10,146 bases of DNA from Soehngenia sp035406565 (GCA_035406565.1 DAONLG010000056.1:1-10146); one strand, 5' to 3'. Numbered from the stretch's first letter, positions 1 to 5,332 are shown. Program-made: numbers and translations. Notes: generated by a model from the letters alone, not told the origin.

Positions 1-219
1 ATTGGAGAAGAAACCAGAACTGTAGTATCAGGGATTAAAGAATACTATAAACCTGAAGATTTGATTGGCAAGAAAGTTATAGTTGTAGCAAATTTAAAAC
101 CAGTTAAATTAAGAGGCATAGAATCAAAGGGCATGATACTAGCAGCTGAAGATGAAAATGGAAATTTAACTTTGCTCTCAACATTAGATGAAATTGATGA
201 TGGGGCGACGATATCGTAA
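1..219 (+). CDS. metG: Methionyl-tRNA synthetase, C-terminal end (partial)
   Basis: The reading frame is open from base 1 to a TAA at 217-219 and gives the last 72 residues of a protein whose start lies outside the window. The sequence fits the C-terminal tRNA-binding (OB-fold, EMAP/Trbp111-like) domain of bacterial methionyl-tRNA synthetase: it includes IKEYYKPEDLIGKKVIVVAN, then LKPVKLRGIESKGMILAA, which is the family's signature. The domain helps dimerisation and tRNA binding; the catalytic part is not visible. The next gene, tatD, starts 14 bases after the stop, and metG-tatD-rnmV-rsmA is a common clostridial and bacillar order, which supports the call. A free-standing tRNA-binding protein of the CsaA/Trbp111 type is an alternative but less likely here. 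Confidence 0.9.
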   Translation: MGEETRTVVSGIKEYYKPEDLIGKKVIVVANLKPVKLRGIESKGMILAAEDENGNLTLLSTLDEIDDGATIS

Positions 220-233
220 TAGGGAGAAGAAAT

Positions 234-1019
234 ATGTTTATTGATAGCCATGCACATTTAGACGATGAAAGATTTGACGACGATAGAGAAACAGTAATAA
301 AAAATTTAAAAGCTGACCAAATTGACGTAGTTATAAATATCGGAGCTGATATAGCTTCAAGTAAAAGCACCTCCTCCTTAGCTCAGACTTATGACAACAT
401 ATACTCTGTTGTTGGAGTACATCCGCATTCAGTAAGTGAACTTGTAGGATTGGGGCTAGATGAGATAGAAAATTTATCCAGACATGAAAAAACTGTTGCT
501 ATTGGAGAAATAGGCCTAGACTATTACTATGAAAACTCGCCAAAAAATCTTCAAAAAGAGTATTTCATAGAACAGATTAGATTGGCAAAAAAACTTGATT
601 TGCCGATAGTCATTCACTCGAGAGAAGCAGTAAAAGACACTTTAGACATCATAAAATCCGAAAAAAGCTCAAATTTAAGGGGTGTCATGCATTGCTTTTC
701 AAGCAGCGCAGAAATAGCAAAAGAGTATATCAAACTCGGATTTTATATAGCAATTGGAGGAGTAGTCACATTTAAAAATGCTAGAGTCACAAAAGAGGTC
801 GCTAAATACGTGCCATTAGAAAGCTTACTCATAGAAACTGATTGCCCTTATTTAGCACCTGAACCTTTTAGAGGCAAGAGAAATGAGCCAAAATACATTA
901 AATACACAGCAGAAGAAATAGCTAAAATTAAAGAGATCGACTTAGAAGAAATAGCATATAGCACAAGTATAAATGCAAAGAAGCTCTTTAACATAAAAAT
1001 TGGTGATGTAAATGATTAA
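234..1019 (+). CDS. tatD: TatD family metal-dependent hydrolase (DNase)
   Basis: A 261-residue protein of usual length for TatD/YcfH/YabD hydrolases, cytoplasmic metal-dependent nucleases of the amidohydrolase superfamily. Visible metal-site motifs are FIDSHAHLD with His6 and His8, GEIGLDYYY with Glu92, VIHSREA with His128, MHCFSSS with His153, and ETDCPYLAPEP with Asp203, the complete set expected. The C-terminal RGKRNEP motif is also present. The start ATG follows a GGGAGAAG ribosome site at 222-229. The gene sits 14 bases after metG and overlaps rnmV by 8 bases, so it is almost certainly in one transcript with them. The family has 3'-5' exonuclease activity on DNA and RNA in studied members; the physiological substrate here is not shown by the sequence. 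Confidence 0.95.
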   Translation: MFIDSHAHLDDERFDDDRETVIKNLKADQIDVVINIGADIASSKSTSSLAQTYDNIYSVVGVHPHSVSELVGLGLDEIENLSRHEKTVAIGEIGLDYYYENSPKNLQKEYFIEQIRLAKKLDLPIVIHSREAVKDTLDIIKSEKSSNLRGVMHCFSSSAEIAKEYIKLGFYIAIGGVVTFKNARVTKEVAKYVPLESLLIETDCPYLAPEPFRGKRNEPKYIKYTAEEIAKIKEIDLEEIAYSTSINAKKLFNIKIGDVND

Positions 1020-1557
1020 AGAAGTCATCGTAGTAGAGGGAAAAGATGACATAGCAAAAGTGAAATCTGCAATCGAATGTGAATGCATTGCTACAAATGG
1101 TTTTGCATATGGTAAAAAATTTATAAACATACTAAAAACAATAGACAGAGAAAGAGGAATAATAATATTCACAGATCCTGACTATCAGGGAGAAAAGATA
1201 AGGCGAGAATTAAAAAAATTATTTCCAAATGCAAAACAGGCATTTTTATCCCAAGAAAAAGCGCTAAAAGATGGAGATATCGGCATAGAAAATGCAAACA
1301 AAGAAGACATAATAGAGGCGATAAAAAAAGCAAGGCCTACTCTGATTGATAAAGAAGATAGATTTACAGTCAAAGACATGATAGCAAATAATCTATCAAA
1401 CGGAAAAGATGCAAAGAAAAGAAGAGAAAAGTTAGGGAACACATTAGGGATAGGCTATGCAAATTCAAAGACCTTTCTCTTGAGATTAAATGCTTTTGGG
1501 ATAACCCAAGAAGAATTTGTAGACGCTTTAAAGAGGATAGATGACGATGCAGAATAA
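1012..1557 (+). CDS. rnmV: Ribonuclease M5 (5S rRNA maturation)
   Basis: A 181-residue protein of normal length for RNase M5, which trims the 5S rRNA precursor bound to ribosomal protein L18 in Firmicutes. The N-terminal Toprim domain is clear: VVEGKDD with catalytic Glu9, then FTDPDYQGEKIRREL with Asp55 and Asp57 as the metal-binding DxD. The later GIENANKEDIIEAI segment and the C-terminal RREKLGNTLGIGYANSKTFL segment are typical of the family and separate it from primase-like Toprim proteins. The start overlaps the end of tatD by 8 bases and has only a weak ribosome site (GGTGAT), suggesting translational coupling. Its 3' end overlaps the rsmA start. The pairing rnmV-rsmA (both act on rRNA) is strongly conserved in Gram-positive bacteria. 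Confidence 0.95.
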   Translation: MIKEVIVVEGKDDIAKVKSAIECECIATNGFAYGKKFINILKTIDRERGIIIFTDPDYQGEKIRRELKKLFPNAKQAFLSQEKALKDGDIGIENANKEDIIEAIKKARPTLIDKEDRFTVKDMIANNLSNGKDAKKRREKLGNTLGIGYANSKTFLLRLNAFGITQEEFVDALKRIDDDAE

Positions 1558-2443
1558 AAGACTTTATTCACCTAATCAAATAAAAGACATTTTAGAACGT
1601 CATGGGTTTAATTTTTCAAAAGCACTTGGGCAAAATTTTTTAATCGATGGCAATATAGTAAGAAAAATAAGGATTGCAGCAGGAGTTGACAAAAACACAA
1701 ATGTACTTGAGATTGGTCCGGGCATAGGCACGCTCACTGAAGAATTAGCTTCTAGTGCTAAAAGAGTTGTCGCTGTGGAATTAGACGAGAGATTAAAGCC
1801 CATTTTAGAAGAAACTTTATCAGACTTTGAAAATGTGAAAGTCATTTTTTCTGATGTTTTAAAACTCGACTTAAAAGAAATGATTGAAAGGGAATTCAAT
1901 GGAGAGAGGATTTCGGTAGTTGCTAATCTTCCGTATTATGTAACCACACCGATATTAGAAAAGTTATTTGAAAGTGATCTTCCGATTGATTTAATCACAG
2001 TAATGGTTCAAAAAGAAGTAGCACTCAGAATGACTGCAAAGCCAGGCTCAAAAGATTACAGTTCCCTGTCTGTTTTTATTAAGTTTTACTCTGAACCTAA
2101 GATAGAGTTTAAAGTTCCAAACACTGTTTTTATGCCCAAACCTAAAGTCGACAGTGCAGTAGTAAAAATGGAGTTAGATAAAAAATACGATGTGAATAGA
2201 GAACTCTTCTTTAAAATTGTAAAAGCTGCTTTTTCAAAGAGAAGAAAGACCATAATAAACGCTCTATCGAGCTACGAAGATTTAGGGATACAAAAAGATG
2301 ATATTAGAGGAGTCTTGATCTTAGCTGATATAGATGAAAATAAAAGAGCAGAGGATCTATCGATAGAAGATTATTTAAAACTCACTAAATTATTCGAATT
2401 GAGTTTAATAACAGGATTTCAGGGTATTAAAAGACTGTATTGA
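1547..2443 (+). CDS. rsmA: 16S rRNA adenine-N6,N6 dimethyltransferase RsmA (KsgA)
   Basis: A SAM-dependent enzyme that dimethylates the two adjacent adenines in the 3'-terminal helix 45 of 16S rRNA late in small-subunit assembly. Motifs, numbered from this start: LGQNFLID at 27-34, the SAM-binding EIGPGIGTLTEEL at 55-67, VAVELDERL after it, and the catalytic NLPYY at 127-131. VFMPKPKVDSAVV and FSKRRKTIINAL in the C-terminal half are also typical. The length of 298 residues is normal. Two in-frame ATGs exist, at 1541 and 1547. The AGAGG at 1532-1536 lies 4 bases from the first and 10 from the second; the N-terminus from 1547 (MQNKRLYSP) fits the family better, but 1541 cannot be excluded. Last gene of the metG-tatD-rnmV-rsmA run; its stop codon overlaps the next promoter. 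Confidence 0.95.
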   Translation: MQNKRLYSPNQIKDILERHGFNFSKALGQNFLIDGNIVRKIRIAAGVDKNTNVLEIGPGIGTLTEELASSAKRVVAVELDERLKPILEETLSDFENVKVIFSDVLKLDLKEMIEREFNGERISVVANLPYYVTTPILEKLFESDLPIDLITVMVQKEVALRMTAKPGSKDYSSLSVFIKFYSEPKIEFKVPNTVFMPKPKVDSAVVKMELDKKYDVNRELFFKIVKAAFSKRRKTIINALSSYEDLGIQKDDIRGVLILADIDENKRAEDLSIEDYLKLTKLFELSLITGFQGIKRLY

Positions 2444-2468
2444 CAATTATACCCTATGGGGGTATAAT
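2440..2468 (+). promoter_or_regulatory. Sigma-A promoter of the glutaredoxin gene
   Basis: A perfect consensus promoter: TTGACA at 2440-2445, a 17-base spacer, TATAAT at 2463-2468. The -35 box overlaps the TGA stop of rsmA (2441-2443). Expected transcription start is near 2475, leaving a leader of about 35 bases before the glutaredoxin ATG at 2510. A promoter this strong probably needs a repressor, and a palindromic site fills its spacer (separate entry). Confidence 0.88.
2449..2465. promoter_or_regulatory. CsoR/CstR-type operator in the glutaredoxin promoter
   Basis: The 17-base sequence ATACCCTATGGGGGTAT lies between the -35 and -10 boxes and runs into the -10. From memory it matches the operator type bound by the CsoR/CstR/RcnR (DUF156) all-helical repressors, such as the B. 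subtilis copper operator and S. aureus CstR sites: AT-flanked C-rich and G-rich arms around a short AT centre. A second copy with the same arms lies before the HesB-like gene at 3478-3494. Occupation here would block RNA polymerase. The regulator gene is not in the window. Because the controlled genes are thiol and Fe-S related and not copper exporters, a sulfane-sulfur or redox sensor of the CstR type is the better guess; this is inference. Confidence 0.65.
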
Positions 2469-2509
2469 TATACTTGTAAAATGTATTTATTATATTGGAG
2501 GAGATAATT

Positions 2510-2740
2510 ATGAAAAATGTTGTAGTATATACAAGCAGCACCTGCCCATATTGCACTATGGCAAAAAACCATTTAAAAGAAAAAGGCATAGACTTTGTTG
2601 AAAAAAATGTTTCAACTGACAATGAAGCTAGAAAAGAACTTATGTCAATGGGTCATATGGGAGTACCTGTCATTTTGATTGATGGGGAAGAAATTGTAGG
2701 ATTTGACAAAGACAGAATAGACGCTCTTTTAGGAGCATAA
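2510..2740 (+). CDS. Glutaredoxin-like protein, YruB/NrdH type
   Basis: A 76-residue thioredoxin-fold protein with the redox motif Cys12-Pro-Tyr-Cys15 in SSTCPYCTMAK, the cis-proline motif GVPVI (Pro53), and the C-terminal GFDKDRI segment. This is the pattern of small clostridial glutaredoxins (YruB family) and NrdH-redoxins, cytoplasmic dithiol reductants that take electrons from thioredoxin reductase or glutathione-like thiols. The ATG at 2510 is chosen because GGAGGAG at 2497-2503 lies 6 bases upstream; an in-frame TTG at 2495 would lie inside that ribosome site. It has its own promoter with a CsoR-type operator and ends in a bidirectional terminator shared with the convergent DUF1858 gene. 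The shared operator links it to the HesB-like selenoprotein, suggesting a role in thiol or Fe-S/selenium redox chemistry. It is not next to nrd genes, so a ribonucleotide-reductase role is not supported. Confidence 0.9.
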   Translation: MKNVVVYTSSTCPYCTMAKNHLKEKGIDFVEKNVSTDNEARKELMSMGHMGVPVILIDGEEIVGFDKDRIDALLGA

Positions 2741-2777
2741 AAAATATGGGGTAGAATTTCTACCCCATATTTTTTAT
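2738..2777. terminator. Bidirectional terminator between convergent genes
   Basis: The arms at 2744-2755 (ATATGGGGTAGA) and 2759-2770 (TCTACCCCATAT) form a perfect 12-bp stem with a 3-base loop. T-runs lie at 2770-2775 on the + strand and, as the complement of 2739-2744, on the - strand. It therefore serves both the glutaredoxin gene and the convergent DUF1858 gene, whose stop codon lies in the T-run. Confidence 0.93.
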
Positions 2778-2959
2778 GCATTTAAATCTTTCATAAGGCT
2801 ATTTAAATCTAAGCCGTGAACCATTGCTGCTTCTTCTAGACTTTCCATTTGGCTTGAAGGACAACCAACACATCCCATGCCATGTCTTAGAAGTATTTCT
2901 ATTGCTTCAGGTTTTTTCCTGATAACTTCACCAATTAACATATCCTTTTTAATTTCCAT
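2774..2959 (-). CDS. DUF1858 protein with CxxC (hybrid-cluster-protein-associated redox disulfide domain)
   Basis: A 61-residue protein on the minus strand, the only leftward gene in the window. It matches the short DUF1858 / TIGR03980 type: an N-terminal MLIGEVIRKKPEAIEILLRHG helix segment, then GMGCVGCPSSQMESLEEAA with a CxxC (Cys30 and Cys33), then HGLDLNSLMKDL. Members are often encoded beside hybrid-cluster protein or redox genes; their biochemical function is not established. Complete in itself at this size. The ribosome site AAAGGAGGG (complement of 2968-2976) is strong and correctly spaced. It converges on the glutaredoxin gene and diverges from the holin-like gene. I could not pick a convincing promoter in 2960-3020. 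A role as a small thiol-redox protein fits its neighbours but is inference. Confidence 0.9.
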   Translation of the reverse strand: MEIKKDMLIGEVIRKKPEAIEILLRHGMGCVGCPSSQMESLEEAAMVHGLDLNSLMKDLNA

Positions 2960-3021
2960 GACTAAACCCTCCTTTAATTCATACTATAATACTAGCATAT
3001 AAATTCAATTTTGACTAGTCT

Positions 3022-3048
3022 TTTTTGAAATTGAAATTGTTTCAAAAA
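3022..3048. repeat. Inverted repeat between divergent genes
   Basis: TTTTTGAAA (3022-3030) and TTTCAAAAA (3040-3048) form a perfect 9-bp inverted repeat around a 9-base centre, TTGAAATTG. It lies between the divergent DUF1858 and membrane-protein genes. It may be an operator, or it may be chance in AT-rich DNA; there is no following T-run for a terminator of a known transcript. Confidence 0.4.
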
Positions 3049-3085
3049 CATAAATTTGGGAATAATATATTTAGGAGGCGATATC

Positions 3086-3439
3086 ATGAGTGATTCAAAA
3101 AATAGTACAGGGATATTTGATTTAATCATTAAAATAATAGTATCAGCCATAGTCTTAGGCATAACTGCATTTTTTACACCTGGGTTTAGCACATCTGGAA
3201 TATGGACTTTGATTATTGCAGCTATAGTGATAGGGATATTAAACTGGCTAGCTGTAAAAATTGTAGGAGTCAATGCTTCTCCATTTGGTGCAGGAGCAGT
3301 AGGGTTTATTGTAACAGCTGTAGTTTTATATTTAACTAGATATTTTGTAGACGGTTACGACATAACAATAATAGGTGCTATCATTGGCGCTTTAGTCTTA
3401 GGTATAGTAGACGCATTACTCCCTGGTAGAAGAGTATAA
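3086..3439 (+). CDS. Small four-helix membrane protein, phage-holin-4 family (YvlD-like)
   Basis: A 117-residue protein with a short polar N-terminus (to about residue 10) and four hydrophobic segments at about 12-32, 38-60, 66-87 and 92-113, ending in a positive GRR tail. The pattern FFTPGF, ILNWLAVKIV and GALVLGIVDALLPG fits the Phage_holin_4_2 / YvlD family of small inner-membrane proteins. Despite the family name, most members are chromosomal, not phage-borne; no lysis genes lie nearby and the function is unknown (cell-envelope stress is one proposal for relatives). The ATG at 3086 is chosen for the TAGGAGG at 3072-3078; an in-frame TTG at 3056 precedes that site. It lies just upstream of the HesB-like gene's separate promoter. 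Confidence 0.85.
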   Translation: MSDSKNSTGIFDLIIKIIVSAIVLGITAFFTPGFSTSGIWTLIIAAIVIGILNWLAVKIVGVNASPFGAGAVGFIVTAVVLYLTRYFVDGYDITIIGAIIGALVLGIVDALLPGRRV

Positions 3440-3444
3440 ATATC

Positions 3445-3473
3445 TTGACAAAACAAAAATAAAGATTTAAAAT
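3445..3473 (+). promoter_or_regulatory. Sigma-A promoter of the HesB-like selenoprotein gene
   Basis: TTGACA at 3445-3450, a 17-base spacer, TAAAAT at 3468-3473. The expected start is near 3480, inside the palindrome at 3478-3494, giving a leader of only about 27 bases before the ATG at 3507. Confidence 0.78.
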
Positions 3474-3477
3474 TAAT

Positions 3478-3494
3478 ATACCATATGGGGGTAT
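3478..3494. promoter_or_regulatory. Second CsoR/CstR-type operator, over the selenoprotein gene's start site
   Basis: ATACCATATGGGGGTAT has the same arms as the site at 2449-2465 and differs at one of 17 positions (C versus A at position 6). Here it lies directly after the -10 box, over the predicted transcription start and just before the AGGAG ribosome site at 3495-3499. Binding would block initiation, as for the first copy, where the site lies between the boxes. Two copies in 1 kb before unrelated redox genes make a shared regulator likely. Confidence 0.65.
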
Positions 3495-3506
3495 AGGAGT
3501 GATAAA

Positions 3507-3812
3507 ATGAAAATTGTTTTGACTGATTCTGCAAAAGAAGAACTAAAGAAAGTTCTTGAAAGCAGAAAAAATGATGCAAAAGCATTGAGAATTTTTTTAG
3601 CAGGCTATGGTTGAAGTGGTCCAAGCTTTGGTATGGCTCTGGACGAGCCAAAAGAGGAAGATGTAGAAGTTGAGGCTGATGGATTTAAATTCTATTTAGA
3701 AGATTTAGCTTTTGAGAATTTTGATTCATTTACCATAGACTATAGCAACAATTGGCTAAGACGTGGATTTAGCATTTTGCCAAATGGTATGAGCAAAGAA
3801 TCTAGTTGTTAA
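3507..3812 (+). CDS. HesB/IscA-like selenoprotein (in-frame UGA read as selenocysteine)
   Basis: An ATG at 3507, 7 bases after AGGAG, opens a frame that meets TGA at codon 36 (3612-3614) and then continues 65 codons to TAA at 3810-3812, 101 residues in all. The context is RIFLAGYG-U-SGPSFGMALDEP, the A-type Fe-S carrier core in which the first metal-ligand cysteine is normally at exactly this place; here it is selenocysteine. The C-terminus ends ESSC, so Cys101 corresponds to the first cysteine of the usual C-terminal pair and the protein stops there. HesB-like selenoproteins of this kind are known from Clostridia. A hairpin right after the TGA fits a bacterial SECIS (separate entry). Family members carry or assemble Fe-S clusters; the role of the selenium form is not established. 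The gene has its own promoter, a CsoR-type operator and a terminator. A simple nonsense pseudogene is unlikely because homology continues in frame across the TGA. Confidence 0.92.
3619..3644 (+). promoter_or_regulatory. Bacterial SECIS hairpin
   Basis: GTCCAAGC (3619-3626) pairs with GCT (3636-3638) and TGGAC (3640-3644), an 8-bp stem with one bulged C (3639) and a 9-base loop TTTGGTATG. The loop carries the GGU expected of bacterial SECIS elements, 18-20 bases after the TGA, in the range used by SelB. An outer helix GGCT (3603-3606) with AGCC (3646-3649) could extend it across the UGA. The element is inside the coding sequence, as usual in bacteria. Confidence 0.75.
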
Positions 3813-3813
3813 A

Positions 3814-3843
3814 CAAAAAAAGGTGGGTAACCCACCTTTTTTT
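3814..3843 (+). terminator. Intrinsic terminator of the selenoprotein gene
   Basis: AGGTGGG (3821-3827) and CCCACCT (3831-3837) form a 7-bp stem with a TAA loop, extended by A/T pairs and followed by seven Ts (3837-3843). It begins directly after the stop codon at 3812. The mirrored A-run gives it bidirectional form. Confidence 0.92.
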
Positions 3844-3844
3844 A

Positions 3845-3853
3845 TGCTATAAT
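3845..3853 (+). promoter_or_regulatory. Extended -10 promoter of mgtE
   Basis: TGCTATAAT is a perfect extended -10 (TG-n-TATAAT). No good -35 box is present; that region falls in the preceding terminator stem. The expected start is near 3860, leaving a leader of about 120 bases before mgtE. Confidence 0.72.
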
Positions 3854-3881
3854 ATAGTTGCATTTTATTTTGAAAGGAGTG

Positions 3882-3971
3882 ATGGCTGTGGATTCTAGTC
3901 CGCTGCCCGAAGGTAAAAGCTTAATAACTGGAACCACAGCCATTGTCTGTGGTTCCTCAAAAACTGAATAA
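3882..3971 (+). CDS. Candidate leader peptide upstream of mgtE (29 codons)
   Basis: An ATG at 3882 opens 29 codons to TAA at 3969-3971. The peptide begins MAVDSSPLPEGK and ends CGSSKTE; I recognise no family. AAGGAG at 3874-3879 is only 2 bases from the ATG but 8 from an in-frame GTG at 3888, so GTG is the better start (27 residues). The stop overlaps the first base of the mgtE AGGAGG (3971-3976), an arrangement that suggests translational coupling. The acidic/proline stretch D-S-S-P-L-P-E recalls the MgtL leader peptide of Salmonella, whose Asp/Glu and Pro codons destabilise ribosomes at low Mg2+. This is inference. The same bases also form the leader helices described separately, so the ORF may be incidental. 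Confidence 0.42.
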   Translation: MAVDSSPLPEGKSLITGTTAIVCGSSKTE

Positions 3972-3978
3972 GGAGGAA
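3882..3978 (+). promoter_or_regulatory. mgtE leader RNA switch (three competing helices)
   Basis: Helix A: ATGGCTGTGG (3882-3891) pairs perfectly with CCACAGCCAT (3934-3943). Helix B: GGAACCACAG (3930-3939) pairs perfectly with CTGTGGTTCC (3947-3956) around a 7-base loop. A and B share 3934-3939 and cannot coexist. Helix C: TTCCTC (3953-3958) can pair with GAGGAA (3973-3978), covering the mgtE ribosome site, but only if helix B is open. So A would favour C (mgtE off) and B would free the site (mgtE on). Inside helix A, CTAGT (3895-3899) can pair with ACTGG (3927-3931) and GCT (3902-3904) with AGC (3918-3920), an aptamer-like nest of about 62 bases. No U-run follows helix B, so control would be translational. 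It lacks the layout of the M-box Mg2+ riboswitch as I know it. Confidence 0.6.
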
Positions 3979-3982
3979 TACT

Positions 3983-5332
3983 ATGGACAAAGAAAGAGAA
4001 TTAGAGTTGATTTTAGATTTAGTTGCAAGGAAAAAATACGTAGAGCTAAAAGAGATACTCAAAGATATGAATGAAGTTGACCTAGCTGATATTTTAAATG
4101 AGATCGAAGCTCAGACTGCAGTTTTATTGTTTAGAATGCTCCCCAAAGACTTAGCAGTTGATGTATTTGCACGTTTAACTTCAGAAAGACAAAAAGAAAT
4201 TATAAATGTCATAACAGATAAGGAACTCAAATACATCGTTGAGGAATTGTACTTTGATGACATGATAGATCTTCTAGAAGAGATGCCAGCAAATATTGTA
4301 AATAAGATTTTGCTGCAATCTAATAAAGAAGAGAGAGATTTGATAAATCAATTTCTAAAATATCCACCAGATTCTGCTGGGAGCATAATGACAATAGAAT
4401 ATGTGGATTTAAAGAAAAGCATGACTGTAAAAGAAGCTCTAAAGCATATTAAAGAGACAGGGCTAACTAAAGAAACAGTTTACACATGCTATGTAACTGA
4501 TGAAAATAGAAAACTAGAGGGCATAATATCTCTAAGAAAACTTGTTACATCTGAACTAGATCAAAGAATAGAGGACATCATGGAAAGAGATGTCATATAT
4601 GTAAATACCCATGATGATCAAGAAACAGTTGCTAATATATTTAGAAAATATGGGTTTTTAGCACTTCCGGTTGTTGACAATGAAAATAGATTGACAGGGA
4701 TTATAACCGTAGATGATATAATGGATGTCATGGAACAAGAAGCGACAGAAGACTTTCAAAAGATGGCAGCAATGGCGCCATCAGATGAAGCCTATTTAGA
4801 TTCAAGTGTATTTGAATTAGCTAAGCACAGGATATTTTGGCTATTGGTGCTGATGATCTCAGCTACTATTTCGGGAAGGATAATAAGTGGAGCTGAAGAA
4901 GTTTTAACAGCTATGATAGTATTAAATTCATTTATCCCAATGTTGATGGATACAGCAGGAAACTCCGGAAGTCAATCATCGACACTCGTTATAAGGGGTC
5001 TAGCAACAGGAGAAATCGAAATGAAAGATTTCCCAAAAGTATTGTGGAAAGAGTTTAGAATTTCCATAATCGTAGGTGTCGTACTTGCGTTTGTAAATTT
5101 TTTGAGATTGTATTACCTCGAAAAAATTGAATTTAATATTTCACTTTTAGTGTCGCTGACGCTAATAGTAGTAATAGTGATCTCAAAACTATTAGGAGGC
5201 ATATTGCCATTAATAGCAAAGAAATTTAAAATTGACCCAGCAATCATGGCGGGACCACTTATTACGACAATTGCTGATGCAATAAGCTTATCAATATACT
5301 TCTACTTTGCAAAATTAATTTTACACATTTAA
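3983..5332 (+). CDS. mgtE: Magnesium transporter MgtE
   Basis: A 449-residue inner-membrane Mg2+ channel/transporter. Order of domains: the cytoplasmic superhelical N domain (about 1-130, MLPKDLAVDVF and LLEEMPANIVNKIL repeats), two CBS domains (about 135-255, with ALPVVDNENRLTGIITVDDI), a connecting helix, then five membrane helices (about 283-449). Pore motifs are clear: MDTAGNSGSQSS around 322-333 and AGPLITTIADAIS, where the aspartate is residue 432, matching the pore aspartate of Thermus MgtE. In the family, Mg2+ bound between the N and CBS domains closes the pore. AGGAGG at 3971-3976 lies 6 bases before the ATG. The gene stands alone between terminators/promoters and carries an unusual leader (separate entries), so expression is probably fed back from Mg2+. 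No clear terminator follows before the veg promoters. Confidence 0.96.
   Translation: MDKERELELILDLVARKKYVELKEILKDMNEVDLADILNEIEAQTAVLLFRMLPKDLAVDVFARLTSERQKEIINVITDKELKYIVEELYFDDMIDLLEEMPANIVNKILLQSNKEERDLINQFLKYPPDSAGSIMTIEYVDLKKSMTVKEALKHIKETGLTKETVYTCYVTDENRKLEGIISLRKLVTSELDQRIEDIMERDVIYVNTHDDQETVANIFRKYGFLALPVVDNENRLTGIITVDDIMDVMEQEATEDFQKMAAMAPSDEAYLDSSVFELAKHRIFWLLVLMISATISGRIISGAEEVLTAMIVLNSFIPMLMDTAGNSGSQSSTLVIRGLATGEIEMKDFPKVLWKEFRISIIVGVVLAFVNFLRLYYLEKIEFNISLLVSLTLIVVIVISKLLGGILPLIAKKFKIDPAIMAGPLITTIADAISLSIYFYFAKLILHI

Noticed and set aside
3086..3439. Phage remnant, because of the holin-like family name.
   Set aside because: No other phage genes, integrase or attachment site are nearby, and this family is widespread as ordinary chromosomal membrane proteins.
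3507..3614. The TGA could mean a nonsense pseudogene or a 35-residue peptide.
   Set aside because: Conserved HesB-like sequence continues in the same frame to a normal C-terminal cysteine, the TGA replaces the ligand cysteine exactly, a SECIS-like hairpin follows, and promoter and terminator are intact.
3495..3650. The minus-strand 98-codon frame across the selenoprotein gene.
   Set aside because: It spans a promoter, operator and the conserved selenoprotein core on the other strand, and has no recognisable protein features.
3930..3956. The 10-bp hairpin before mgtE as an intrinsic terminator.
   Set aside because: It is followed by TCAAAAACT, with no T-run; translational control fits better.
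3854..3982. M-box (ykoK) Mg2+ riboswitch upstream of mgtE.
   Set aside because: The leader is shorter than an M-box plus expression platform and lacks its recognisable conserved segments; only a loose CGCTGCCCG similarity is present.
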